35,263 bases of DNA from Puniceicoccaceae bacterium (GTDB lineage Bacteria; Verrucomicrobiota; Verrucomicrobiia; Opitutales; Coraliomargaritaceae), in assembly GCA_017854655.1 (NCBI GenBank), contig JAFMHF010000017.1, positions 1 to 35,263 of the forward strand. Direction: 5' to 3'. Below the pieces are notes generated by a model. That model did not search any database, was not told where the DNA came from, and saw nothing but the letters and a program-made list of their open reading frames with translations. Shown piece by piece: positions 24,971 through 34,028 of the stretch. Made by a program: the position numbers and the translations under genes. Within the stretch, counting starts at the first letter, position 1. Every line of letters starts with the position of its first letter.

Positions 24971-27784
24971 ATGCCCAAGACGCTCTATCTTCTCGATGGT
25001 ATGGCCCTCGCCTACCGCGCACACTTTGCCCTGATCCGTAGCCCGATTTATACCTCCAAAGGCTTCAACTCGTCGGCTATCTTTGGATTCACCGGCACCC
25101 TGATCGAGCTGATCACCAAGAAGCAACCCAGTCACCTCGCGGTGGTCTTTGATACTTCTGCACCAACCGCACGCCACATTCTGCACCCAGAATACAAGGC
25201 ACAACGCGAAGCCATGCCGGAAGACCTCGCCGCCGCGATGCCGCACCTTAGCCGTGTCGCTGAAGCGTTCGGGATTCCTGTACTCAAGATGGATGGCTAC
25301 GAAGCCGACGACATTATTGGCACCCTCGCTCACCGTGCTGAGGCCGATGGATTTGACGAAGTCTTCATGGTCACTCCTGATAAAGACTTTGGCCAACTTG
25401 TGACCGAAAAGATCAAAATGTATCGCCCCTCCCGCCAAGGTGACGGCGCAGAAATTCTAGGTATCGATGAGATCAAAGCGAAGTGGGACATCATTCGCGT
25501 CGATCAAGTCATTGATATGCTCGGCCTCTGTGGCGACGTCTCCGACAACATCCCCGGCGTGCCCGGCATCGGCCCCAAGACCGCAGCCAAGCTCCTCGCG
25601 GCCTACGACAACGTCGACAACATCATCGCCCACGTCGACGAGCTGAAAGGCAAGCAACAAGAACGCGTGCGCGACAATGCCGAACAAGCCCGCCTCTCCA
25701 AGACCCTCGCCACGATTCAATTGGATGTGCCAATTGATGCCGAATGGGATAACCTACGCCTCGACGCGCCGAGCCAGGACAAGCTGGTGCCTTTGTTTGC
25801 CGAATTTGAATTCCGCACCCTAGCCAAACGCATTTTCGGCAGCGATTTCACCATCCAAGAAGCCAGCTCCGAGCTGGTGCTAATGAGTGAGGACGACGAG
25901 AAGACACAGGCCAAGCAACCCGCCGCTGACAGTTCCGGCGATCTACAACTCGACCTACTTCCCGCCGTCACCTACACCACCTTTACAGATACAAAGACCG
26001 ATTACCGCATCGCTGACTCTGCCGAAACACTCAAGCAGTTGACCGATGCACTGCGCGCTGCCGGCAGCTTTGCCTTTGATACCGAAACCACCGGGCTCAA
26101 CCCACGCAGCGTCGATCTAGTCGGCATCTCATTTTCAACCAAAGCGCACAGCGGCTGGTTCGTGCCAGTCTCGAAAGGCAACTCCGCCGCAGTGTTCGAC
26201 GTCTTGCGCCCCGTATTCAGTGACGGCAGCCTCGCTAAAATCGGCCACAATTTAAAATTCGACCTATCGATTCTAGCCGAACAAGGCATCGACGTCGCTG
26301 GCCACTGCTACGACACGATGTTGGCACACGCGCTGATCGATCCAGAGCAGCGCCACAATCTCGACACGCTGTCGGAAGATTTCCTGCAATACACCACGAT
26401 TCGTTTCAGCGAACTCGTGCCTGATGTAAAGAAGGGTCAGCCAATCGACTACTCTTCGGTCAAACCTCAAGCCCTCGCAGATTACGCGATCGAAGATGCC
26501 GACGTCACACTGCAGCTATGGGAACTATTTAAAGCGAAACTTGAAGAAAGCGGCCAAGCCAAAGTTTTTTACGAAATTGAAACACCCCTGCTCCCCGTGC
26601 TCGTGGCGATGGAGCGTGAAGGTATTTTGATGAACGAAGCGACACTGGTCGATACCGGCAAGTCGCTCGAAGGCCACATCGAAACACTGCGCGAGTCGAT
26701 CAACGCCGCCGCTGGACGCGAGTTCAACCTCAACTCCCCTAAGCAACTCGGTGAAATCTTATTCGACGAACTCAAGCTGGTCGAAAAACCAAAGAAGACC
26801 AAAACCGGTCAATACGCGACCAACGAACAAGTACTCTCCTCGCTCGCACCAAAGCACCCGATCGTCGCCGACATTCTCGAATACCGCCAACTGACCAAAC
26901 TCAAAAGCACCTATATCGATTCATTGCCCAATTCAATCGATCCAGTCAGCGGTCGCGTGCATACCAACTACGGCCAAGTGCAAACATCAACAGGTCGTCT
27001 CTCTTCAAACGATCCCAACCTGCAAAACATTCCCGTGCGCAGCGTGCAGGGTCGCGAGATTCGCAAAGCCTTCATCGCACGCCCAGGATGGAAACTACTC
27101 TCGGCCGATTACTCGCAAATCGAGCTACGTATCCTCGCTGCACTGACTGAAGATACAGGCCTGCTCAACGCCTTTCGCGAAGGCCGCGACATTCACGCCG
27201 CCACCGCTGCGAAAATCTTTAATGTCGGACTCGACGAAGTCACACGCGAGCAACGCAGCACCGCCAAGATGGTCAACTTCGGGATCCCTTACGGTATTTC
27301 CGCCTTCGGCCTAGCCCAACGCCTCGGCACTGTTTCGCGCACCGAAGCGCAGGAGATCATCAACAACTACTTCGCGCAGTTCCCTGGCATCCCCGGCTAC
27401 ATGTCGCGCATGCAAGACAGCGCCAAAGCCACAGGCTACGTCGAAACTATCACTGGACGACGACGTTATCTGCAGGATATTAATTCCAGAAATGGCACCA
27501 TCCGTGCCGCTGCTGAGCGCAATGCGATCAACATGCCGATCCAAGGCACCGCCGCCGACATGATTAAAATCGCGATGGTGAACGTGCAAAACGCATTGGT
27601 CGCGCAGAATCTCAATACCCGTATGCTGCTGCAGGTGCATGACGAATTGATCTTCGACCTCGACCCTAGTGAAGAGACCACAGTGCGCGCCCTCGTCACC
27701 GAAGGCATGAAAAAAGCTCTCGACTTAAAGTGCCCGATCGAGATCGACATTGGCCTCGGCGATAACTGGCTGGAAGCCCACTAA
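24971..27784 (+). CDS. polA: DNA polymerase I
   Basis: 937 aa, full three-domain enzyme. The 5'-3' exonuclease (about 1-300) shows LLDGMALAYRAHFAL, AVVFDTSAPTARH, DGYEADDIIGTLA and GVPGIGPKTAAKLL. The 3'-5' proofreading domain (about 345-530) is intact: AFDTETTGLNP (Asp370, Glu372), GHNLKFDLSIL and YAIEDADVT. The polymerase domain contains NDPNLQNIPVR, LSADYSQIELRILAAL (Asp713), TAKMVNFGIPYGISAFGL (O helix) and LQVHDELIFD (Asp891). Role: removal of RNA primers and gap filling in replication and repair. No Shine-Dalgarno sequence; a heptamer tract precedes the start. A linker of about 40 residues with low complexity (EDDEKTQAKQPAADSSG) joins the first two domains. Confidence 0.98.
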   Translation: MPKTLYLLDGMALAYRAHFALIRSPIYTSKGFNSSAIFGFTGTLIELITKKQPSHLAVVFDTSAPTARHILHPEYKAQREAMPEDLAAAMPHLSRVAEAFGIPVLKMDGYEADDIIGTLAHRAEADGFDEVFMVTPDKDFGQLVTEKIKMYRPSRQGDGAEILGIDEIKAKWDIIRVDQVIDMLGLCGDVSDNIPGVPGIGPKTAAKLLAAYDNVDNIIAHVDELKGKQQERVRDNAEQARLSKTLATIQLDVPIDAEWDNLRLDAPSQDKLVPLFAEFEFRTLAKRIFGSDFTIQEASSELVLMSEDDEKTQAKQPAADSSGDLQLDLLPAVTYTTFTDTKTDYRIADSAETLKQLTDALRAAGSFAFDTETTGLNPRSVDLVGISFSTKAHSGWFVPVSKGNSAAVFDVLRPVFSDGSLAKIGHNLKFDLSILAEQGIDVAGHCYDTMLAHALIDPEQRHNLDTLSEDFLQYTTIRFSELVPDVKKGQPIDYSSVKPQALADYAIEDADVTLQLWELFKAKLEESGQAKVFYEIETPLLPVLVAMEREGILMNEATLVDTGKSLEGHIETLRESINAAAGREFNLNSPKQLGEILFDELKLVEKPKKTKTGQYATNEQVLSSLAPKHPIVADILEYRQLTKLKSTYIDSLPNSIDPVSGRVHTNYGQVQTSTGRLSSNDPNLQNIPVRSVQGREIRKAFIARPGWKLLSADYSQIELRILAALTEDTGLLNAFREGRDIHAATAAKIFNVGLDEVTREQRSTAKMVNFGIPYGISAFGLAQRLGTVSRTEAQEIINNYFAQFPGIPGYMSRMQDSAKATGYVETITGRRRYLQDINSRNGTIRAAAERNAINMPIQGTAADMIKIAMVNVQNALVAQNLNTRMLLQVHDELIFDLDPSEETTVRALVTEGMKKALDLKCPIEIDIGLGDNWLEAH

Positions 27785-27965
27785 AGCCGAGTGCCAAAGG
27801 CAACCGACAGAAGACGAAATACCCCTGCCCCGTTCATTCGCCTCTCGTACAAGTGATGATGGACAGGGATGTCCTGGCTCCTAAGTAAAAATTAAATTCA
27901 GGGCCAGCTAGCCAATAGCGCATATTTAGCTTTTCTTTCTAAAAAGAAAGGATGCTATCTGAGCT

Positions 27966-29165
27966 GTGAAACTATCAATTTTATCCTGCGCGCCTAAATG
28001 CTATTCCACTCTGCGCCTGATTGAGGCAGCCAAAGTACGGAATCATTCCGTTAAAGTCCTAAATACCACGCGGTTGACGCTCGAACTCGCCCATGGCGAA
28101 CCAGACCTTTATTATCGTGGCTCGCAGATTGATACGCCCGACGCAATCCTACCCCGAATCGGCACCTCGCTGACGCGCTATGGCACCGCAGTGGTTCGCC
28201 AATTCGAGCAAATGGATATCTATACTCCAAACACGTCCGCTGGCATCAGTAATTCACGTGATAAGTTAAGAAGTTTACAGATCCTCTCACGCCACGATAT
28301 CGGCATCCCGCGGACTGCTTACGTTCACGACAAGCGAGACGTGCAAGAAGCATTGGAACGCGTCGGCGGTGCGCCCGTAATTATCAAACTACTTGAAGGC
28401 ACTCAAGGTGTTGGCGTAATTCTCGCAGATAAGCCGGAAATCGCGAAAGCGATCGTAGAGACCTTACACAGCACGAACCAGCAAGTCTTGCTGCAAAAAT
28501 TCGTTGCCGAAAGTAAAGGTAAGGACGTTCGTGCATTTGTCATCGGCGATCGGGTGGTCGCAGCGATTCGTCGCACCGCTCAGGGCCAGGAGTTTCGCAG
28601 TAATGTCCACCGAGGCGGTAAAGCAGAAGCCATTGATCTAGATCCCGCTTACGCAGAGGCGGCAGTACGGGCCGCTCAGATCATGGGCCTACGCGTCTGT
28701 GGCGTTGACATGCTCGAAGGAGCTATGGGCCCGCAAGTGATGGAAGTTAACTCGTCTCCGGGCTTCGAAGGAATCGAGTGTGCCACTGGCCTAGATATCG
28801 CTGGCGCGGTGATCGACTACATCGCAGATCAAGTAAAATTTCCTGAAATTGATATTCGCCAACGTCTCACAGTGAGCCGCGGTTATGGCGTCGCAGACAT
28901 CAACATCCCCGAAAGTAGTAAATTCGTTGGCATGACAATCGAAGCGACTGGCTTACGGCAGCAAGATGTAGTGGTGCTCACGTTGCGACGTGGGCGTTCG
29001 GTTATTTCAAACCCAAAAGGAACTCGCGTGCTAGAAGCGGATGACTCTCTGCTCTGCTATGGTCGCTCCGATCACATGAAAGAGCTGATTCCCGACCATC
29101 CAAAAAAGCGCCGTAAGCTAAAGCCACTGCCGACTACACCAATTACCGAAAGACACACATCATGA
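27966..29165 (+). CDS. rimK: RimK-like ATP-grasp peptide ligase with C-terminal RCK_C/TrkA_C domain
   Basis: 399 aa from a GTG at 27966. Residues about 1-290 match RimK: pre-ATP-grasp domain (MKLSILSC..., ILPRIGTSLTRYGTAVVRQFE), SRDKLRSLQILSRHDIGIPRT, ATP-grasp lid GGAPVIIKLLEGTQGVGVILA, and metal/ATP residues in GVDMLEGAMGPQVMEVNSSPGFEGIE. E. coli RimK (300 aa) adds glutamates to the C-terminus of ribosomal protein S6 and makes poly-alpha-glutamate. Residues about 300-375 are an extra TrkA_C/RCK_C-like ligand-binding domain (INIPESSKFVGMTIEATGLRQ, VISNPKGTRVLEADDSLLCYG). The tail is basic (KKRRKLKP). AAAGGA lies 13 nt before the GTG, inside a small hairpin (27935-27950). Its stop overlaps the next ATG (ATGA). 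True substrate unknown. Confidence 0.92.
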   Translation: MKLSILSCAPKCYSTLRLIEAAKVRNHSVKVLNTTRLTLELAHGEPDLYYRGSQIDTPDAILPRIGTSLTRYGTAVVRQFEQMDIYTPNTSAGISNSRDKLRSLQILSRHDIGIPRTAYVHDKRDVQEALERVGGAPVIIKLLEGTQGVGVILADKPEIAKAIVETLHSTNQQVLLQKFVAESKGKDVRAFVIGDRVVAAIRRTAQGQEFRSNVHRGGKAEAIDLDPAYAEAAVRAAQIMGLRVCGVDMLEGAMGPQVMEVNSSPGFEGIECATGLDIAGAVIDYIADQVKFPEIDIRQRLTVSRGYGVADINIPESSKFVGMTIEATGLRQQDVVVLTLRRGRSVISNPKGTRVLEADDSLLCYGRSDHMKELIPDHPKKRRKLKPLPTTPITERHTS

Positions 29166-30238
29166 GCCTCGATGTCGGAGTTTGGGGCACTCAGGAAATT
29201 GCCCTTGGTCAACGCAAGCGCTTACAACTCCAAGTGGGTAAGAGCTTTAGCGGTGCCAACATCAACCTACCGCTGATGGTTTGGCGGGCCGCCGAGCCTG
29301 GCCCCGTACTGGGAATTACTGGCGCACTGCATGGCGATGAGATCAACGGAACTGGTGCCATTCGTGGCATTATTCAAGAACCACCTTTTGAGTTAAAGCG
29401 CGGTGCATTAATACTCGTGCCGGTGCTGAACATCATGGGCTTTGAGCGGCACAGTCGCTACAGCCCCGATCGGCGTGATCTAAACCGATGCTTCCCCGGT
29501 AGCAGTACCGGTAGCTTAAGCGCACGCTTGGCGAAGCTGATCTTTAGCGAAGTGGTCGCTCGCTGCGATTACATCGTCGATTTACATACCGCAGCAGTAC
29601 GACGCACAAACTTCCCCAACGTGCGCGCCGACTGTGACAATGCCGATTGCGAGCGTCTCGCGAAAGCCTTCGGCTGCGAAGTGATCGTCAATGGTACTGG
29701 CCCTGACTGTTCGCTGCGTAAGGAATCTGTGAAAGCGGGTTGTCCGACCATCGTGCTCGAGGCTGGCGAAGTATGGAAAGTCGAACCAGCGGTCCAAGAC
29801 CTAACAACTCGCGGTATCGTCAATGTCTTACACGAACTAGAGATGACCGACAGCGATGCCTACGAAGCACCGCCTCATCAGGTGGTGGTTAAGGAAACAC
29901 GTTGGATTCGTTCCGAAACAGGGGGCTTTCTGCACTTCCACGTCGCTCCCGGCGAAGCAGTCGTCAAAGGTCAAGCAGTGGCCAGCAGCACGAGTTTACT
30001 AGGTATGGAAAAAGAAGTCATTCGCAGTCCACACGATGGTATCGTGATGGGGATGACCACAATGCCGGCAGTGGGCCCCGGCGATCCAGTCGTGCACATT
30101 GCGTTGCACATTACGAAGCATTCGCAGCGCAAGATGGAGGCAAGCATTGACGGTCTGGAAGCAGGCACGATTGAGACGGACATTCGCTCTCAGCTGGCAA
30201 CCAACATAACGGTAACTGAATTAGAAGACGACGCATGA
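29162..30238 (+). CDS. succinylglutamate desuccinylase/aspartoacylase-family (M14-like) zinc hydrolase
   Basis: 358 aa. Zinc motif ALHGDEINGTGAIRG gives ligands His57 and Glu60, with the third ligand His142 in DLHTAA, and RDLNRCFPG as the substrate-binding Arg/Asn segment of the AstE/AspA family. The C-terminal 110 residues (about 245-335) look like a biotinyl/lipoyl-like barrel with GGFLHFHVAPGEAVVKGQ and VIRSPHDGIVMGMT, as in many bacterial members. Family enzymes cut an amide bond of an N-acylated or side-chain-linked amino acid. It overlaps rimK by 4 nt and the following protease gene by 4 nt (ATGA both times), which indicates translational coupling. Inference: it trims or recycles what the RimK-like ligase builds. 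Confidence 0.92.
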   Translation: MSLDVGVWGTQEIALGQRKRLQLQVGKSFSGANINLPLMVWRAAEPGPVLGITGALHGDEINGTGAIRGIIQEPPFELKRGALILVPVLNIMGFERHSRYSPDRRDLNRCFPGSSTGSLSARLAKLIFSEVVARCDYIVDLHTAAVRRTNFPNVRADCDNADCERLAKAFGCEVIVNGTGPDCSLRKESVKAGCPTIVLEAGEVWKVEPAVQDLTTRGIVNVLHELEMTDSDAYEAPPHQVVVKETRWIRSETGGFLHFHVAPGEAVVKGQAVASSTSLLGMEKEVIRSPHDGIVMGMTTMPAVGPGDPVVHIALHITKHSQRKMEASIDGLEAGTIETDIRSQLATNITVTELEDDA

Positions 30239-30678
30239 AATCGAAAACAACTATTGGCTGGCGCGAATGGGTCGAATTGCCCGACTGGGGCCTGCGCATA
30301 CGTGCCAAAGCAGACACTGGCGCAAAGAGCAGTGCAATTGATTGCGGCGAGATCATCGAGTTACCCGGCGAACGCGTGCGCTTCACCGTGCGCTTAGATC
30401 GTAAACAAAAGCGACTTCTTACACTCGAAGAGCCGATACAGTTGCGCAAGCGCGTCCGCAGTAGCGCGGGCCACGGCCACGATCGCATTTTTGTGGAAAC
30501 AACCTTACGCTTGGGCCATGTCGAGCAACGAATATTAGTTAATCTAGTGTGCCGCAAAAATATGATTCATCGCATGCTGCTGGGTCGCGAAACATTAAGC
30601 GGCGCATTCCTGGTAGATTCTTCGGTCGATCATTGGGTAACGCCCAACAAGCCAGTTCAAATCGATTCGTCTGTTTGA
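30235..30678 (+). CDS. RimB-like ATP-dependent zinc protease family protein (DTG motif)
   Basis: 147 aa. Matches the small family annotated as 'ATP-dependent zinc protease' or RimB (Pfam Zn_protease): start IGWREWVELPDWGLRIRAKA, then DTGAKSSAID (Asp27-Thr28-Gly29-Ala30), a central strand region, and the closing LVCRKNMIHRMLLGRETL. The Asp-Thr-Gly-Ala motif in a small beta-rich protein is what retropepsin-like aspartic proteases have, and there is no HEXXH zinc motif, so the family name may be misleading. Such genes are often next to rimK (rimABK of Pseudomonas). Start overlaps the upstream gene by 4 nt. Likely regulator or partner of the RimK-like ligase. Confidence 0.88.
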   Translation: MKSKTTIGWREWVELPDWGLRIRAKADTGAKSSAIDCGEIIELPGERVRFTVRLDRKQKRLLTLEEPIQLRKRVRSSAGHGHDRIFVETTLRLGHVEQRILVNLVCRKNMIHRMLLGRETLSGAFLVDSSVDHWVTPNKPVQIDSSV

Positions 30679-30748
30679 AAAAGCGCATTAATGAGAGCAC
30701 CATTAAAGACATAGTAGATATTTATCTAAGAATCAATCGACACTTTGT

Positions 30749-31729
30749 ATGAAACAATTCTGGCTCAAAATTATTAAGCCCAAAGCCCATTTGGCTAAAT
30801 GGTTGATGTTCATTCTGCTCGCGATGGTGGTAGCACTCGGAGCAAGCGGCTATTTTGAAGTAATCAAATCGTATACTGATACCGACATGCTATCGTTCAA
30901 GATAGCCGAGCATGAGTTCAGTTTATATGGGATCTTAAAGTCGACATTGATACTTGTGCTGCTGTTCTGGTCCGCAGCCATTATCTCCGACCTTGTAGAT
31001 GTGCGTATCAATCAGCTTAGTCGAATGCGTGCGGCAAATCGGGCTTTGGCGATGAAGGCTTCGCAAATCGCGATCTACTTCATTTCGTTCTTATTGGCGT
31101 TGGACATGCTTGGTATTGACCTCACCACACTAAAAATTTTCAGCGGGGCCTTGGGCATAGGTTTAGGTTTTGGCTTACAAAAAATCGCGTCTAATTTTAT
31201 CAGTGGAATTATATTACTGATGGAAAAATCGGTAGAGCAAGATGACTTGGTAGAGATGGGAGATGGCACGACTGGCTTCATCCGCAGATCGAGTGCACGC
31301 TTCACGGTAATTGAGACCTTTGATGGTAAAGAAGTGATGGTTCCGAATGAAGATTTCATTACCAACCGAGTGGTCAACTGGACCTACAGTGACACTAAAG
31401 GACGGATCGAAATACCGATCGGTGTCGCGTATGGATCAGATATTCAGAAAGCACATGACCTCATTCTAGAAGCTGCAACTGAGAACCCACTTTGCATTTC
31501 AGACCCCGCACCTTTTTGTTACTTAAGAAATTTTGGCGATAGTTCGGTTGATTTCATCCTTCATCTTTGGATTGCAGATGTCACTGGAGGGCGTTGGAAA
31601 ACGCAAAGCCAAGTCATGTTTGAAATCTGGCGTAAATTTAAAGCAAATGAGATTGAGATTCCATTTCCCCAGCGCGATCTACACCTGAAAAGCTCCGACG
31701 TAAGTATTACCTCAAACCATGAATCATAA
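30749..31729 (+). CDS. MscS-family small-conductance mechanosensitive channel
   Basis: 326 aa. Membrane segments at about 18-40, 62-84 and 105-150. The third holds the pore-lining helix, rich in Gly/Ala/Leu (LKIFSGALGIGLGFGLQKIASNFISGIILL), which is the MscS signature. The cytoplasmic beta domain follows (VEQDDLVEMGDGTTGFIRRSSARFTVIETFDGKEVMVPNEDFITNRVVNWTY, in family order) and the end is EIPFPQRDLHL. MscS channels open on hypo-osmotic shock and release small solutes. It lies 70 nt after the RimB-like gene and overlaps the downstream transporter by 11 nt. The context suggests a link to solute homeostasis in this gene run. Confidence 0.95.
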   Translation: MKQFWLKIIKPKAHLAKWLMFILLAMVVALGASGYFEVIKSYTDTDMLSFKIAEHEFSLYGILKSTLILVLLFWSAAIISDLVDVRINQLSRMRAANRALAMKASQIAIYFISFLLALDMLGIDLTTLKIFSGALGIGLGFGLQKIASNFISGIILLMEKSVEQDDLVEMGDGTTGFIRRSSARFTVIETFDGKEVMVPNEDFITNRVVNWTYSDTKGRIEIPIGVAYGSDIQKAHDLILEAATENPLCISDPAPFCYLRNFGDSSVDFILHLWIADVTGGRWKTQSQVMFEIWRKFKANEIEIPFPQRDLHLKSSDVSITSNHES

Positions 31730-32699
31730 TCCAGGCATCCTACTCGCACATCAAATAGACAACACTGGCCAAGGCGTCGCATTGACCGACGATGCGATTA
31801 CGAAGTGCATACTAGCGGAAGATACATTAGCTTGGGTGCACCTCGATGTAAATGCCCCTGAGAGTCGGGAATGGTTGGAGCAGGAACTGAGTTATTTAGA
31901 TCCAATCATTTTGGATGCGTTGCTTGCAGAGGAAACACGTCCCCGAATATTAGAATTCGAGCAAGGCATGTTGCTAATTCTGCGCGGGATTAATCTCAAT
32001 AAAAATGCAGAACCAGAGGACATGGTTTCGCTTCGCATCTGGATCGATCAATCGCGAATCATTACGCTGCAACGTCGACCTCTCAAAGCAATCACTGACA
32101 TCTACGAATGCTTAAAATCAGGCCGAGGACCGAAAACCTCCGGTGAATTTATCACCACATTGAGTGCACGACTGTTTGAGCGAATGGAGCCTATTTTCTC
32201 AGACTTGGATGATCGCTTGGATGTTACCGAAGAGCAAGTCATGGAGGATCCTGATGCAGAGAATCGTGCTGAGATTACCTCGATCCGCAAAGAGACGATT
32301 ATGTATCGGCGTTATATTGCTCCGCAGCGCGATGTCATCGCGCATCTGCGCACTTCCGAGCAAGCGTGGTTGAGTCAGATGGACAAGCGTCACTTACAGG
32401 AGTCGCTCGATCACGTAATCCGTTATATCGAAGACTTGGATACGATGCGTGAACGCGCCCAGATCATCAAAGACGAACTGACAAATGCGTTATCTGACAA
32501 GATGAATAAGAATATGTATATGCTGTCAGTCATCGCAGCCATCTTTCTACCTCTGGGCTTCCTAACCGGCCTACTCGGCATCAATGTCGGCGGCATCCCT
32601 GGCTCAGACAACGGCAATGCCTTTTACCTGTTCTGCGCCATACTCGTAGGCATCATCTCATTGCAGATTCTGCTCTTCAAAAAGCTAAAGTGGTTTTAA
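31719..32699 (+). CDS. CorA/ZntB-family divalent metal transporter
   Basis: 326 aa. Large cytoplasmic N-terminal domain (1-265) with long coiled-coil-prone helices (RLFERMEPIFSDLDDRLDVTEEQVMED...), then two C-terminal membrane helices: NMYMLSVIAAIFLPLGFLTG followed by LLGINVGGIPGSDNGNAF, and FYLFCAILVGIISLQILLF. The selectivity motif is Gly-Ile-Asn rather than the GMN of true Mg channels, and the NVGGIPG loop is the ZntB type, so zinc or other metal transport is more likely than classic Mg uptake. Overlaps the MscS gene by 11 nt, so it is almost certainly co-transcribed. No terminator was seen after it. Confidence 0.93.
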   Translation: MNHNPGILLAHQIDNTGQGVALTDDAITKCILAEDTLAWVHLDVNAPESREWLEQELSYLDPIILDALLAEETRPRILEFEQGMLLILRGINLNKNAEPEDMVSLRIWIDQSRIITLQRRPLKAITDIYECLKSGRGPKTSGEFITTLSARLFERMEPIFSDLDDRLDVTEEQVMEDPDAENRAEITSIRKETIMYRRYIAPQRDVIAHLRTSEQAWLSQMDKRHLQESLDHVIRYIEDLDTMRERAQIIKDELTNALSDKMNKNMYMLSVIAAIFLPLGFLTGLLGINVGGIPGSDNGNAFYLFCAILVGIISLQILLFKKLKWF

Positions 32700-32832
32700 T
32701 CCTTAAACCAGAGCACTGCAAGCCATGCGCTTAATCGATCAATTAAGAATCGAAATCTGATTCACTCTGAGTGGCATTAACCAGCTCAAACAGGCAGACA
32801 AATGGCCTCTCCAGACCAGCGCACGAGATGGG

Positions 32833-33828
32833 TTACTCCACCACCGCATCCACCTCGGCGATCCATTGCGCACGTGTCGCCTCATCCACTAGCGCTACTT
32901 CGAAGCCATTCTTGGCAATCTGCGCGAGCTCGACATGGCTGAAATTTAGGCCAGCACTCAATGCCGCATACTCATCTTCGACATTGTTACCAAAGGAAAA
33001 GGGGTCATCCGTGCTAATCGTGCAGCGGAGGCCACGATCCACTAACTGACGAATCGGGTGCTCTTCCAGTTCTTTCACCACATTAAGTTTCACGTTACTG
33101 ATCGGGCAGACATCAAAAGTCGTGCCACTCTCAATTGCTAGATCCACCACGGCATCGTCCTCGATCGCTCGCACGCCATGTTGGATACGACGTACGCCTA
33201 GCACTTCAATCGCTTCACGAACATTGGAGGCCGGACCAAATTCACCGGCGTGCGCCTTCATCTCCAAGCCCGCATCCCGAGCCCTGGCCCACAGCTTCGG
33301 CGTCCACTCTTCCAAAGGTAAATATTCGACGCCATGTAGATCGAGCCCGGCAAGACCGTCCCAATGCACACATTCCTCCAGCACTGGAGCCAACACCTCG
33401 TTGTAAGAATTACGCGCCATGCCCATGAACACCCGCACTTCCATCCCGGCAGGCACCGCACTACGAATCGCCGCCAAGATTTCCGGCCCCGGAATATCAA
33501 TGAATTGAATCATGCCGGCATGAAACGAGGTTTCTACATAACGCACATTATGCGCAAGTTGCCCTTCGAAAATCACCTTAGCCGCTTCGTAATAGCGCTC
33601 AGGCGTGGTGAACCACTGCATCGCATGCTCGATCAAGTGATGCTCAAAATCCTCAAAGCACTGCCATCTAAAATCCTGCGCCCAACACGCCTGTGGCTCG
33701 CTAAACTGCTCGGGGTCAATCAGCTGCAACAGTTGATGCGGTAACGCGCCTTCAATGTGTAAGTGCGTTTCAGTTTTGGGAAGACGCCGAATGAAGTCAG
33801 CAGTCTTTGGCGAAATCGGAGGATGCAT
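32833..33828 (-). CDS. add: adenosine-deaminase-family aminohydrolase
   Basis: 331 aa. Zinc-dependent purine deaminase fold: [13 protein letters not shown] with zinc ligands His22 and His24, a central AHAGEFGP with the zinc His and catalytic Glu, [20 protein letters not shown], and [11 protein letters not shown] with the last metal Asp pair. Length is typical. The normal reaction is adenosine to inosine, but aminodeoxyfutalosine deaminase and adenine deaminase share these motifs and cannot be excluded by eye; the symbol is provisional. Same direction as the M29 aminopeptidase upstream, with a 200-nt spacer that holds paired heptamer tracts. The ATG at 33828 has only a CT-rich stretch before it on the coding strand. 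Confidence 0.9.
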   Translation of the reverse strand: MHPPISPKTADFIRRLPKTETHLHIEGALPHQLLQLIDPEQFSEPQACWAQDFRWQCFEDFEHHLIEHAMQWFTTPERYYEAAKVIFEGQLAHNVRYVETSFHAGMIQFIDIPGPEILAAIRSAVPAGMEVRVFMGMARNSYNEVLAPVLEECVHWDGLAGLDLHGVEYLPLEEWTPKLWARARDAGLEMKAHAGEFGPASNVREAIEVLGVRRIQHGVRAIEDDAVVDLAIESGTTFDVCPISNVKLNVVKELEEHPIRQLVDRGLRCTISTDDPFSFGNNVEDEYAALSAGLNFSHVELAQIAKNGFEVALVDEATRAQWIAEVDAVVE

Positions 33829-33832
33829 ATTA

Positions 33833-34027
33833 AAAGGAGAAAGGAGTTAGTAGATAGAAGTTAGGTATTCTTATTCAGCGACTTAAGAAACGCGATAAAG
33901 TCGCTATTTGGCTTCGCCCTGCGGTTGAGTGTCGCTGTGCTCGGAAGGCGACGTTCGTCTCAGTTGTAAATAGACTGACCATCTGGGACTAACTTCTGAC
34001 TCCTATCTTCTAACTACTCTTTTTAGG
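33833..34027 (-). repeat. paired purine/pyrimidine heptamer tracts between M29 gene and add-like gene
   Basis: Read on the minus strand, just after the aminopeptidase stop there is a purine tract of 7-nt units (AGTAGTT, AGAAGAT, AGGAGTC, AGAAGTT). Just before the add-like ATG there is a pyrimidine tract with the same period (AACTTCT, ATCTACT, AACTCCT, TTCTCCT). About 120 nt of non-repetitive sequence separates them. Units AGAAGTT and AACTTCT/AACTCCT are the same as in 23731-23809. Confidence 0.8.
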
Positions 34028-34028
34028 A

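Noticed and set aside
27785-27965. Small hairpins and a GGACA/TGTCC palindrome before rimK
   Set aside because: Stems of 5-6 bp with no T run and no known motif; at most a local structure near the start (27935-27950).
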